Positions 41,818-54,471 of a stretch of DNA of 64,000 bases are shown here, piece by piece. The notes below the pieces were generated by a model. It was not told the DNA's origin. It ran no database searches and saw nothing but the letters and a program-made list of their open reading frames with translations. Each line of letters begins with the position of its first letter. The stretch's first letter is position 1. The translations under genes and the position numbers were made by a program. Location: contig BRKX01000004.1 of NCBI GenBank assembly GCA_026008535.1, forward strand, positions 39,932,501 to 39,996,500. Direction: 5' to 3'. This DNA is from Perilla frutescens (lineage: Eukaryota; Streptophyta; Magnoliopsida; Lamiales; Lamiaceae).

Positions 41818-43816
41818 ATGGAGATGACGACAAGAATTGAATCCCAACTCTTATCGAAGATTGCAAGCAACGACGGGCATGGCGAAAACTCGTCTTACTT
41901 CGATGGTTGGAAGGCATACGACAGTGATCCTTACCATCCCACACAAAACCCTCACGGAGTTATTCAAATGGGACTTGCAGAAAACCAGGTACAAATTATT
42001 CAAACCTCAGCTCATATTTATTTATTTATATAAATAAATAAATTATTTGTATAAGTCTATCTAAACTCGGCATATATATTTCTTGTTTATGCAGCTTTGC
42101 TTTGATCTAGTTCAAGAATGGGTCCGAAACAATCCAAAAGCCTCTATTTGTACAGAAAAAGGAGTTGCTGATTTCAGAGATATTGCCATTTTTCAAGATT
42201 ATCATGGCTTGCCACAATTCAGAAATGTACTAAATTAATAAACTATATATGATCTATCCTAATTAATTATTAATTTATCAAGATTTTTGTGACATATTCT
42301 TACCCTTTATTTCATTCATATAATTTGCAGGCTGTTGCAAGATTCATGGAGAAAGTGAGAGGAAATCGAGTCCGGTTCGACCCGGACCGTGTAGTGATGA
42401 GTGGTGGTGCAACTGGAGCTCAAGAAACATTAGCTTTCTGCTTGGCTGATCCAGGCGATGCACTTTTAGTCCCTACACCATATTATCCAGGGTTAGTACT
42501 ATGAATCTCTGCAAAAAAATTAAAATAAAAAAAAACTTATTTTTAAATGTTCAGATCTTAATTTTACATACAATTATTGCATATCTAACTTATATAGCTA
42601 TACCATTACTGCGCCACGATAGCTACTTCTCAGCTGTTTTGCAATAAATCTAACAAAACATACGTACAACACTCACTTGCATTATTGCATCCCATGTTCA
42701 TAGAAATTCAGCCTTAAAAGATATAACTTAATTTCTTTGTCCAATAGTCACCTAATTATTTGCATTAATTCTCCAGAAAAACAAAGTTGTTAAATCTGAT
42801 GTTCTGTTTTATACTTTTATTTGGGTTGCAGAAATGACCGGGACTTGACATGGCGAACGGGGGTAAAACTCGTTCCGGTAGTATGCGAGAGCTCGAACAA
42901 TTTCAAGATCACGCGCAGAGCTCTGGAAACAGCATACAAGAAAGCTCAGGAATCCAACATCAAAGTGAAGGGCTTACTCCTCAACAACCCATCTAACCCA
43001 TTAGGCACTGTTCTAGATAGAGAAACCCTACAAGAATCATTGAATTTCATCACCACCAACAACATCCACTTAATATGCGATGAGATCTACTCCGCCACCG
43101 TCTTCACCGACCCTGGCTTCATCAGCATAGCCGAGTTAGCCCAAGACAACCCCGACTGGAACCCCGACCTAATCCACATCGTCTACAGCCTGTCCAAGGA
43201 CCTCGGCTTCCCCGGCTTCCGGGTAGGCATTGTGTACTCATACAACGACGACGTCGTCAACTGTGCTAGAAAAATGTCGAGCTTCGGCCTAGTCTCTACA
43301 CAGACGCAGCATCTGATAGCAGCAATGCTATCAGATGACGCGTTTGTGGAGAGATTTCTAGCCGAAGGCTCCAACAGATTGGGGAAGAGGCGCGGGGAGA
43401 TGTGTAGGGCATTAGGTCAAGTGGGAATAGGGAGCTTGAAGAGCAATGCAGGGCTATATTGCTGGGTGGATTTGAGGAGGTTGTTGAAGGAGGCGAGTTT
43501 CGAGGCGGAGATGGAGCTGTGGCGACTCATCGTCCATGAGGTGAAGCTCAACGTGTCTCCGGGGGCGTCGTTTCACTGCGACGAGCCCGGGTGGTTCCGC
43601 GTCTGCTTCGCCAACATGGACGATGAGACGATGGGAGTGGCGATGAGTAGGATTCATCGTTTTGTTGTGCAGAAGAATAGGAGTGGTGCTGCAAGGAAGC
43701 AGTGCAGTAGGAGGGAGCTGGAGATTAGCTTGTCGTTCCGACGTCGTTTGGATGATGTGATGGCCATGTCACCGCACTCGCCGATACCGTCGCCGCTCGT
43801 TCGAGCCAGGAATTGA
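41818..43816 (+). CDS. ACS: 1-aminocyclopropane-1-carboxylate synthase, type 1 (4 exons)
   Basis: This cytosolic pyridoxal-phosphate enzyme turns S-adenosylmethionine into ACC, the committed step of ethylene synthesis. Exons: 41818-41988, 42095-42226, 42331-42491, 42832-43816; all introns are GT..AG and the joined frame is 482 residues. Visible motifs are GWKAYDSDPYHPTQNPHGVIQMGLAENQ-type N-terminus, FQDYHGLPQFR, MSGGATGAQETLAFCLADPG, LLNNPSNPLGT, CDEIYSA, and SLSKDLGFPGFR (274-285) with the cofactor lysine at 277. The tail LSFRRRL..MSPHSPIPSPLVRA has the calcium-dependent-kinase-type Ser and three SP sites of type-1 ACS, which MAP kinases stabilise. One oddity is Asn156 at the exon 3/4 junction (PGNDRDL, where PGFDRDL is usual). 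Which ACS paralogue this is cannot be told. Confidence 0.95.
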
Positions 43817-43836
43817 AGTAGACTCGTCTTTGTGAA

Positions 43837-43842
43837 AATAAA
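43837..43842 (+). terminator. Possible polyadenylation signal of ACS
   Basis: AATAAA about 20 bases after the stop codon; close for a plant gene, so a later signal is also possible. Confidence 0.35.
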
Positions 43843-44373
43843 TTAACATGGAAACGTACGTTAATTTTTCGGGGGTTTTTTTTTTTTTTTAGTAAAAAAC
43901 TATCATCCAAAATGTGAGATGGGGTTTAAGAGTCTTGCAGAATTGGATTTTTTCTACTTTTGTAAACTAGTTTATTTTGGTGTTCTGATTTAAAACTTAA
44001 TTCATGTACGTACACACAGGGCTGGACTTTTTTTTTTTCTTCAATTAATTTTTTTTGTTATGTTTTGACTTATAAGAAATTAATTTTGGAAGTATGTATA
44101 TGTACGTAGTTCTATTGAACTCATAGAATGGACGAAATATGTAGAATTGTTGGGCACTTAATACAAGTATCACACCTATCGTGAACGTGTAGTGTTATTT
44201 ACATATGACATGGTATCAAATATAGTAGATAGTCACGTGCTGGATGTATACAAGAAGTGTGTAGGTTAATATTAATATTCTATTTTTACATAATATTTAG
44301 AAGCAAAATAATAAAATTAAATCCCACTCATAAGATTATCACGAGTAGACATCTTATGTGAAAAATTTAATAA
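43843..44373. other. Downstream of ACS, no gene seen
   Basis: AT-rich 3'-flanking DNA; no feature beyond poly-T runs. Confidence 0.5.
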
Positions 44374-44687
44374 GGGTATGGCTACATACACCACTAAATT
44401 TTCTAAATACGTCACATTCACAAAATACGTACACCGTTAATTCCTTTTCCTTTGCGTAAATAGTGAATGGGGAGAGAGAGAGAGTGAGTGGATGGAGAAG
44501 AAAGAAGAAGGGAGCTGCATTTTTTATTTTTATTATATTTTTTTTCTTTAGAAACTATTTTTGTAAATTAATTTTTAATAAATGAAACATCTTGTTTAAT
44601 TTGAAATGACATTTAGTAATATTTATTTCTGAATTAAATTTAATAGCGGTGTAATTAGAAAATTTATTGGTGTATATAAAAATACCC
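44374..44687. mobile_element. Mutator-type MITE, perfect 9-bp TSD
   Basis: The left end is GGGTATGGCTACATACACCA and the right end inverted is GGGTATTTTTATATACACCA; both continue TAAATTTTCTAA. ATTTAATAA flanks both sides (44365-44373 and 44688-44696). It is 314 bp and non-coding. Confidence 0.85.
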
Positions 44688-44785
44688 ATTTAATAATTGT
44701 CATAGTTTCTTGGATGAAATCATCTAGTCCAATCTCTATCTCATGATCACTCTTGTGTCACACTATCAAATTTAATATTTTAATA

Positions 44786-44786
<1 letters not shown>

Positions 44787-44811
<25 letters not shown>
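44787..44811. repeat. (TA)n microsatellite
   Basis: About twelve TA units between the MITE and the solo LTR. Confidence 0.95.
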
Positions 44812-44816
<5 letters not shown>

Positions 44817-44930
44817 AAATAAATTTTATTATAGTATAACCAATCCTAATTAATATTTATTTCTAACAATTAAAAATTTTAAAAATTATAGATCCTAATA
44901 ATCAATTATATTAACTAAAAATAAAAATTA

Positions 44931-46346
44931 TGTTAGTTTTGTATACTGGAAGACTTGTCTTTGTATACTTTTCTGATGATATGATGATATAGATTGAATC
45001 CTTTTGCAGTCACTGTTTGCATTTACGTTATTGTTTATGCATATTCCATATACTTACATTGTAGATGATATGGTGTGGGTGAACACACGGTAAGATCATA
45101 TCATCAGATCCGTGTATTGTATTAAAAGGCTCACGGCTTAGATGGTCATGAATACACCATCGGTACACCGTAGAATAATCTGATAATTAGTTTGTCTTGA
45201 CTAATTGATTATTCTAATACACGTGTTAGTGTATTGAGGAGGATCACAATATGATATTGTTCTCTACTCTGACCCTTTTTGTGAGAGAACAAAGATCCAC
45301 AGAGTTCGGGTTCTTAACTTATATTTATTGGCGTGCATATGTATGTTTTGTTGATTGCTTTGATTTATCAATGGGTGAGATTATTTGATAGGATCAATAT
45401 ACTCAATATCTTGGGTAATAACATTTGCATATATGATGTGTCGTGCAATATATATAAGCATTGTGTCCTGGTGCGCCAGGTTGATGATATTCTCTTGAGA
45501 AAACACAAGTTCATGTTGAAACTCTGCAGGTGGAATTTATTCTGTACATGAATAAAGCTTGTGTGGTACTACTCAATGTTTCAGATATTAATTAATTATA
45601 GCTGTCAGAGGTTTACATAATTAATTAATGAACATTAGATCTTAAACACGGGGAATGACTGAACTAAAGGAGAAAGCATATTCACAAATATGTATTAAAT
45701 TGGTAAGTCAGTATTACTTCTTTAGTGGAATAAAAGTAATATTTAATTTATTTAATAATATCCTATGTTTATTGGATATTGAGAATTAAATAAATTAGTA
45801 GGCCAATTTAATATTCTTCTAGATCCCTGTTGTAGCCCAATATGACTTTAATGGACTGGAGATGGAAAAGGGGATAGAGGCGCAAACCCAGTAGGGCTGG
45901 GACACTGTTAATTTCGCCGACCCCCTTATAAATAAGGAGGTGGGGGATGAAATTTTGAGCACAACAAATCAGCCCTCTCGTGTTCTCTTTATCTCCACAG
46001 TATCCATACCTATCTAGTAGTTTTCAGCCCACTCTGAATCTAGATGCAGTTTGGGAATACAACAGAAGATTGAGAAGTTGAATAGCACAGTGGGAGGCGT
46101 CGTTTACATCATACACAACAACAAGATTAGACGTTTAATCTTGTCCTCAACCCGACGTTCATTTGTAAGTGTTTTTTAGTATTCTATGTTTCCGTTTTCA
46201 GTAGAATCGAAAAAGTGGATTGCATGTTTAATTGAACTCGGTTTATTAAAACATATGAGATGCATGAATATATGACATACATGACATTAGGATTAAAGAA
46301 CAACCAAACAGATCATGCGGTGGTTTAATTCGAAAAAACTCCAACA
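44931..46346 (+). mobile_element. Solo LTR of a retrotransposon, probably copia
   Basis: It starts TGTTAGTTTTG and ends AACTCCAACA. AATTA lies on both sides (44926-44930 and 46347-46351), a perfect 5-bp TSD. It is 1416 bp long and contains CCCTTATAAATAAGG as a promoter-like TATA at 45927. No internal region remains. The copia assignment rests on TGTTRG..YAACA-type ends and length. The 45333-45551 frame within it is not a gene. Confidence 0.85.
45927..45934 (+). promoter_or_regulatory. TATA box of the solo LTR
   Basis: TATAAATA followed by about 60 bases and AACAAATCAGCCCTCTC, a plausible transcript start zone. Confidence 0.5.
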
Positions 46347-46351
46347 AATTA

Positions 46352-47933
46352 AACACTAAAAATTATAAATTCTCTAATTGGATGGAATAAATCAGAAATA
46401 ATAATTCTAAAATTAAACTAAATAAAAAAAAATTAAAATTGAAGAAAAAATGAATGATAAAGTAAATAATCATATTCATATTTGAATATTAAGTGAGATA
46501 GAGAGAGTGGATGAGAGGATTTCAATTGTATAAGTTACATAATATATAGTCCAAGGCTGATTAGAAAAAATAAATGAAACATTTGACATTTGATCAGCTG
46601 AGGCAGACCATGATGGCTGTTGACTCGTAGACTTTCAGAACATGAATTAAGTTGACCAACTAAAGTCAAAGGCTATGTTTTCTAGTGAGTGCAACTACTT
46701 CAAAATTTGAGGGTCCCAACGACATTAACATTACAAAATGATCAAAATCTTCCAAATAGTGCAATTACTATAAATATATGAAAAGGATAACTAAGAAAAA
46801 ACTTGGGGTGGATAATTTTTATAGAATATGGATTACACAATAATTGTCAAAATTGGTGGCTGATGAGTTGACTCTTGCTGGTCCCGAAAAAACATTAAAT
46901 AATTGATTAAAGTGGAGATGAATAATCATGAACAAATCACTTAATAAAATTATTAAAGTATGCATAATTATTAAAGTTGCGTAAATATCAAATCGACTGA
47001 TTTGTAGAAGCAAGTTCTCAACTGAAGTGAAAGTTTTAGTTGGTTCTCCACATGCTAACCTTTCGGATGAGTTTGAGACTTAACTGTTTTTGCCCAATTG
47101 AAAATATATATGATTTAAAGTTGATTAAACAATTAGACAACTTGAGCAATCACATAATACATACTAAATAATAAAGGAATTAATGAAAGTTGTTAAAAAG
47201 ACATGATATATAGAGGTTCGAGTTTTAAACTAGCAATACGTCGTCTCTCTTCCAGAAACTAAAAGGTAATTTCTATGCACTTGTTGAAATATAAATACAC
47301 AGGTAGTCAGTTGTCCACACTTGTAACACTCATCTTCAACTACTATTGTTGGAGATTTAACTATATTTCAAATATGACAATACTTAGTTTCCACTGCTAT
47401 TGTTCGAGACATTTCACCTAAGAGCTTAGATGCTATTACTGCCAAGGGCGGGTGTTTTAAATCTCCCAAGATTGTACATACTATATCATTATGAATCCTA
47501 CCAACAAAACAACACCAATATAATTGTCCCAGAAGTCAAACTGAGTTCTGGATTTCCAATAGCCTTGAAGACTTATTTTTTATCTACTCTTCCCAGCATC
47601 TGCATCTTCAGCCTCATACACTCTCTTCTGGAACAATCTCTCAATCAATTCTTATTACCGGACTTCTTTCTTGTTCTCCAAAAGTCTCTTTTCAAATGTG
47701 AAGTCTTCGTCTTTTATAAAGTTTCATTCTAGAAGTAGTTGTTACATTTTGAGTTTGAATCTTCATGTCATGGCTTAATCTCAACCCTTGATCAAAGTGA
47801 TCGATCAGATTGTCTTCTGACTGCAGTAGATCATTTGTTGTAATTGATTGACTATCTTGCCATTTCTGATAACTTCTCAGTTTTCACATGTCTAGCTATT
47901 TTCATGCAAGTCTGCGGTTTTTTTGTAATACCC
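46352..47933. other. AT-rich intergenic DNA, no gene seen
   Basis: The part at 47430-47930 is less AT-rich with open frames on the + strand (47430-47732), but nothing was recognised. It may be decayed retroelement sequence. Confidence 0.4.
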
Positions 47934-49270
47934 CAAACCACCAGAGTATTTTACTTAGAGTTTATTTATTTTTAGAAGATTAATGGAAGAAGTTAGGACT
48001 TCATAGGAGTTAAAATGAATATAAGATGCGACTCCTAGCCCTAGGTGACCTTTTTATGTAATTAAATCTTGTTTGCATGCTATCATCTTTTAAGGGTATA
48101 CTTTTATTAGTTATTTTATCGCACATGTTTCAACGAGTCAGCCGATATTTTTATCTTGTGTTGGAGTTCAAACGAATTCCCGACGTTGAAAGATGTCATT
48201 TCAAAGATTTAATCGGGTGTCAAAAATATTTTAATAGATAAAAATTCTCGATAAAATTATATTCGCCTCAAACTTTGAAAAACTATAAATAGGGGACTCA
48301 GAAGTTCATTTCAGTCACAATTTTTCAATTTTGATTTTGAAAAAATCAAACCCAAGCCGTAGCAGAAGTTCATTTCAGTCCCCTATTTATAGTGGAATCA
48401 GAAGTTCATTTCAGTCCCCTATTTATAGTTCTGAGTCCCCTATTTCAGTCTCCAAACCCAAGCCGGGACAAGATGCGGATAGCCGTAGCAGTCGGAGGCC
48501 AGAGGAGCAACCGACAACCACCATCTATCCCTGGTGAAATGTTTTTCAATTTCATTCATTTTCGGAGATGTTGTAGATGTTAATGCATAGAACATAGTTA
48601 GCTTAGGATCCGTCAAGATTTGATGGGCAAAATCCGGCCAAAACACCAGGTGAAGAGCCGTTGTGCGCCACCCCTTGTGACGACTCCTTCGGACCACCCG
48701 ATCCAAAAAGTTCATGTTTTAGATGTTCCCCATAGCATGTTACTTAATTACCGATCTTGTTTTTGCCTAGGCTGGATATTTGCACTACTATATTATTTTA
48801 TTAAAAAATTATTGTGCAAATTAAATCATAACTTGCTCGTGTGTAGTTTGAAAAATCTGAAAACCTCTCGTATGAGTGAATATTTTATATGTTGTTAATT
48901 TAATTTGACAATTTTTTGAAGGCCAAAAATGGCGGTGGTACAGATCTGATAAAAATAGAGATAGAGGTATGTGGTCAACCTCCACCTATCCTCGATCTTT
49001 TGAGTTGGCTTACTTCAAAATAAATTGCTGAATTTAATTCTCTAAGGAGTCGAGCTAAGATTAAAACCCTAAAGTTGCATATTTTAATACGAAGCATGTT
49101 AGTTAGATGAAAAAGTACATAATAAATTAATTTTAGTTCTCAGAATTCTCGTAGCACTCCTAAGTCAATGTTTATACTACGTAGGACTTGCTGCTAGAGA
49201 AAGAGAATCAACATTGATCCTTCAACCATTAGCATCCCAGAACACCCAAGCAAGGTGCGTCATTTTATTG
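47934..49270 (+). mobile_element. Gypsy LTR remnant (element D)
   Basis: It begins TGTAATACCCCAAACC, like the other gypsy LTRs here, and has TATAAATAG at 48284. Around 48930-49270 it shows decayed forms of the shared LTR island (ATGGCGGTGGTACAGATCTG against GTGTCGTGGCACAGACCTG in LTR B). The right end cannot be fixed; the terminal ~1-2 kb seem lost. A local rearrangement of the TATA region lies at 48284-48450. Confidence 0.55.
48284..48450. repeat. Duplicated and inverted TATA-region segments
   Basis: CTATAAATAGGGGACTCAG (48283-48301) recurs in inverted form as CCCCTATTTATAG at about 48380 and 48417, together with direct copies of CAGAAGTTCATTTCAGTC at about 48300, 48364 and 48400. Confidence 0.7.
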
Positions 49271-50609
49271 TATAAACTAGCACACCACATCTGCGATGCA
49301 TAGTGAATATTATTAAAAAATATTTATGTACAATAATAAAACTATATTCAATCATGAATTTAGTATATAAAAATATGAATTATATCGATTGAATTATGAA
49401 CTTGTGTTCTTTTCAAGGTTGGAGAAATCAGGCTAGGTGACCCCCTAGTCGTGCCGAAAATACCTGAGTCGACTTGGTATAAAATTGGGGAGGCTGAGTC
49501 CTCACCACCCACGTGGTCTCGTCGCTGATTTTTTTTTTCTTTAAAAAAATGGTTCAAAATATGATCAAATAAAAAAAATTGAGGTTTTCCACCTTTTTAT
49601 ATAACAACTTACATCACAATTCTTCAATCTAGCTACTACCAATGTACAATGGAGGAAATTAGAAAAAAGTTGGAGAACTAATTTGAAATTTCCACTTAAG
49701 ATTGCCCACTCTTATAAATAATCATTCACATTCCAATTTTTCAATCTACATGTGGGATTTAGGAAAGTTTGAAAAAATAATTTGAGTTTTTAATCCATTT
49801 TATACAACCTACGCTTCAATTTTCATTATACAACCGATGTGAGATGGAGGGTAAATGAAAATTTCTTATTTCATATTTGAAAATTTCGTAATATATAGTA
49901 TTCATTTTTAAATGTTATTTATTTATATTGTATCACAAAAGTTTTTGAACACGTAATGAGAAAGGAAATGGGGACACGAAAAATATAAAAAATATATCAA
50001 ATGTTAAACATGAACAAAATATAAATTTAGAATATGAGGGCATAACAAAAATAAAATCGCAACAAAAATCCAAATGTTTAAAGATGAACAAAAAATAAAA
50101 TTACACATTAATTTTTAATTTACATTTACGGGCATACCCATTTTTTAGGGAGAAATTAATCACAATATATGATTACAAAACATAACAAAAACATATTTTT
50201 TGATGATAATATCTAACTTATTTGTCATCTCACATTACACAGTGACTTAAGTAATCAAATACATCAGACTCAACTTACTGGATAAATTGTAGATATTTGA
50301 GCCAAATTAAAATGTGGTGTTTTAATTGACTACGTTTAAATTTAACTAGTATTTCTCCCGTACGTTGCACGGATTTAAATATTTATGAATTTATATTTTA
50401 AATTTTAAAGACCACATTGTAATTGAATGAGAAAATAATATTGTGAGGCTCAAATATACTTAATATGTTTATATGTGATTACATAAATATCATATGGTTG
50501 GTAGAGGTCTTCTTCACGTATCATAATAATTATATTTAACATTTGAAAGCACATAAATATATAAACATAGTTTTGCCAAATATCACAACATCAGTTAAAC
50601 TAAAAAATA
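49271..50609. other. AT-rich intergenic stretch, no gene seen
   Basis: It contains three degenerate ~105-bp units at about 49585-49865 (each with TCAATCTA.. then AATGTRNRATGGAGG/GTGGGATTTAGG) and a possible Helitron end at 50346-50375. Confidence 0.45.
50346..50375 (-). mobile_element. Possible Helitron 3' terminus
   Basis: Read on the minus strand the sequence is CCGTGCAACGTACGGG, a short hairpin, then AGAAATACTAG followed by T. A hairpin about 10 bases before a CTAG end inserted at T is the Helitron pattern. The 5' end (TC) and body could not be located. Confidence 0.35.
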
Positions 50610-50700
50610 CTACCTCCAACCCAATAGCAAGGTTCTCCTTCTATTAAAATAGAGAGAGTAAATAATAAAAAGGGAGACCTTGCTATTGGGACGAAGGGAG
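50610..50700. mobile_element. Stowaway MITE
   Basis: The left end is CTACCTCCAACCCAATAGCA and the right end inverted is CTCCCTTCGTCCCAATAGCA; the start CTCCCT and the TA on each side (50608-50609, 50701-50702) are diagnostic of Stowaway (Tc1/mariner). It is 91 bp, almost entirely hairpin. Confidence 0.9.
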
Positions 50701-50702
50701 TA

Positions 50703-53062
50703 AAAAATTAGTAAGCATGATTATTGGTGTCATTTTATTAATTTTTAGAAGTACAAAAATAAAAATATGGTATTAATTGAACAAAATACATAACTTGAGT
50801 TGTAAAAAAATAATTAGGGTTGATATAATTTTGTTGTATTGTTTTATATCTATGCTATATTTTTTAACCCAACAATCATAATCAAAATTATTTTTTTTTG
50901 TGTAGGAATCATTTTTTTACACCTTATAGGGATTTCAATTAAATTTTGACATAATATTTTTTTTGTTCTATGTTGTTACCTACCAATCCGTGTAACTATT
51001 CTCCTGAATAACTCATGTAATTATCAATATTAAAATATTTAACTTCACGCAATTTTTTTTTTTGTCGCATAATTACTACAATACCTAATCAATATATATG
51101 CACTGGATGGAGGGCTTTAAAGCACTAAAGAGAATCGCAAACCATGACAAAAGACTAATTTGAAGAATATTATAAGGAGTAATTTGAAGTATCTTCAGAA
51201 AAACTTTATTATATATGCAAAATAATTGTGATTTGAATGGTCATAATTTTTGTAAGGAATTGTAATAGTTTTTGTAATATTTTAATATGGAAATGATAGA
51301 TTACAAAAGCATTAAGTTCAAAAAATGAATACATAAGGATGCGATTAATTAAAATATTAAATAGCCAACGATTACAATATTAAATAGGTAGAATTAATAT
51401 TAATTAATAAAATAAATGGACTTGACTATACCTAAATGTTAAAAAGAAATTAAAGAAATAAATAAAATAGTTACAATAATAAATAAGTAGAATTAATGTT
51501 AATTATCAAAATAAATGTTGAGCTTAATCATGACTAATGTACCTAAAAAATATGAAAAATGGTAGAAATAAAATAAAAGATAAAAAAGGATAATAAAAGA
51601 AAAAAAAAACAAAAAGGAAAAAATAGAAAAAGCAAAAATGAAAAAAAATAAAAGGACGGGTGATGATGGGTTTACGCAAGGTTGATCCCGGCCCTTGATA
51701 AATTTGTGTATTCTGTGATACCAACTCCACCACAATGAAGATTTTGAAATTTTTCAAAAGAAATATTATTTTAAATCAAGTTTTAGCTGTCTATTTTTAA
51801 TGACAATTTTACCCCTACGATTTTGCTTTAATATATGTATAGATAGATATCTAATTTACAAAGAAGTGAAAAAGTGGTGATTTAATTGTCAATTAACACT
51901 ATAATGTAGCTAGTTTGTTAATTGTTTACTGCCACTTGGAGGAAAATTATAGTAGTCAATTTCATAAGATTTTTTTTTTCCATAATCTCAATAAAATACA
52001 TATTATTTCAAGGAAAAAAATATTCCATTTTTTAAGTTTTGGTGAAAAGATAGAAAATAAATATTATTTTCACGGTTCTTTTCTTCGAATGAACACAACG
52101 ATTCTTATAAAAGAACACAACGATTCTTATAGGGTTTGATAAGTGAAAAAATTAAATTTGTTTCATTGTTCACTTAATGTATACACACACATATTTGTAT
52201 AGATACGTATATAAGATGTAATATGTATGTTATTAAAATAAATTAATAATGGAGATTTTTAAGTAAATATATAACATTTTGTAAAATTATTGAACCGCAA
52301 TGTGTAAATTATACGTAATATGCATGTTATTTACCCTATTTAAATTTTAAATTGAATGATAAGTACATAGACATTTAGCTTTTATTAAATAAAAAAAGAT
52401 TACCATATATCAAACGTATAGTTTTTTTCATAAACGTGTAGTAATTATTAAACCTTAACAAATAAAATAATTTTATTTAATAGAATAATATTAGATACAT
52501 AATATTAATTTAATGGATCTCTATACTATATAGACGATACATTTTTACCCATTAATTAGGAATGAACACATGATTCATAATGCAATTAAAAATATATTAA
52601 ATAATGTCCAAAAATCCATTACATCTAATACAATGAGAAACGATTAAGAATGTATTGTATGAATCTTGTATGCAATTAATGAGCAACCTTTCCATTACAA
52701 CAGATGCATAAACATATTTTGCTACATCTCCCATGGTATGATTAACTCATCACCACTACATCTCATGAATTGATTGTGTCAATTAAATATTAAAAATAAG
52801 AAAGTTAAGCATAATCTTACCTTATTCATATAAAATTGTTTCATTCCTCCCGTCATCATTCCATCTCAAACTCAGTTTTGTCGCGCAAAGAAAAGAAAAT
52901 TCCCCATCCCCCCAGCCCCCAAAATTAAAAGATGATTGTTTAGATTACTCATTAAAGCGCATTCACATTTTACCTCCTTTGGTGACCAACATTTTAGGAT
53001 CGGATATGTTTTTCAATCTAAATTCTATCAATTGAAAGTAGATTCATTTGATTAATGTTTGC

Positions 53063-53093
<31 letters not shown>

Positions 53094-53384
53094 AACATAT
53101 ACTACTTTATAACAATAAAATCAAGAACAAAAAGCAAAAATGAAAACAAAATACTAAACATACAATAATATACATAGTAAATGTAATCAATACGAAATCT
53201 TACTTTGAAAATCTCGAAAAAATGAGAGCATTATTGTATAATGATTAATGAGAGAGCATGTACATAAAGATATATATATATACACACACATATATATATA
53301 CACACACGCATATATATGTATATACATAGTCATCTAATATTTTAATTTGATTCACCTAAGGTACGTAGATTTATGATCCCCTTA
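50703..53384. other. Long AT-rich intergenic stretch, no gene seen
   Basis: Short frames (51499-51757 -, 51915-52139 +) read through A/T-rich simple sequence. A (TA)n run lies at about 53065-53092 and mixed TA/CA repeats at 53270-53330. Confidence 0.5.
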
Positions 53385-53822
53385 GGGCTCGTTTGCTAGG
53401 TTGTATGGTATAAGGTTAGATGTGTTTGACATGGGATGTGTTTCACGTATAAGATATCAATATCATGTTTGTTTTGATGTATTAAAATATATGTATTAAT
53501 AATATATTGTTTGCTTAGATGTATTATATTCTCTATAAAATTTCAATTCCTAAAATATCCTTTAATTAGTTACCATATATTGTGTGAATATTCTATAATA
53601 ACATTTTTAATTAATATCTGCAAAGTTATTTTAGTCTAGAATTTTTAATAATTCTCTATGGTATTAAATATCCCACCAGCAGGGTGTGATATATTATACC
53701 ATATAAATGGTTAACACATACCGGGCCCTTGCATAATCATGGGCTTCAATATTGCTAGCAAACAAAGTATTAGGGTGTCGTAGGTATTTATCCCACTCTT
53801 ATACTACCTAGCAAACAAGCCC
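53385..53822. mobile_element. PIF/Harbinger (Tourist-like) MITE, complete, TSD TTA
   Basis: The left end is GGGCTCGTTTGCTAGGTTGT and the right end inverted is GGGCTTGTTTGCTAGGTAGT. TTA flanks both sides (53382-53384 and 53823-53825). It is 438 bp, non-coding. Its right three quarters match 24957-25287. Confidence 0.92.
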
Positions 53823-53825
53823 TTA

Positions 53826-54380
53826 TTGATATATTATGGTAGTAATTCCGGTAAGAATGGTATTTTGTTCCATTTATAGTATATATAATTTTCAGATATT
53901 AATATGGTAGTGATGTAATTTTCGGTTATGTTAGACAAAGAGTATAATTAACACAATTTTATATAATTTATATACAATTTTTTTAATAATTGACGTAATA
54001 TATACATATATTAAGGCAAAATTGTGTGATGGACAACGGTTTGTATCGTGTGATGGACAACGGTTTTGGTACAAACCGTTGTCTATCTCACGATTTAACA
54101 ATATATTTTAGACAACCGTTTTTGTATAATAGACAACGGTGATGAGTTAATAATCAACAGTAATGACATTTATTATTGTAAATTTTCTTTCTTTTTTTGC
54201 ATTTTGTCACAGCAGTTTAGATTACAATCATTGTATTTTAACAAATTTTTGCAATCTTTTTTTTTACTTGGAACTTTGAGATTTATAATTTTTTTTATTT
54301 TATTTTTTTATGCATAGGTGGATGGTTTGTAGCACTCTACATTCATCTCCTAAACAATAGTTCTCATTTATGTTGCACTC

Positions 54381-54471
<91 letters not shown>

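Noticed and set aside
44931..46346. Host gene exon at 45333-45551
   Set aside because: It falls wholly inside a solo LTR with a perfect TSD.
54381..54470. CRISPR-like or structured array
   Set aside because: It is an uninterrupted trinucleotide repeat with no spacers; the organism is a plant.
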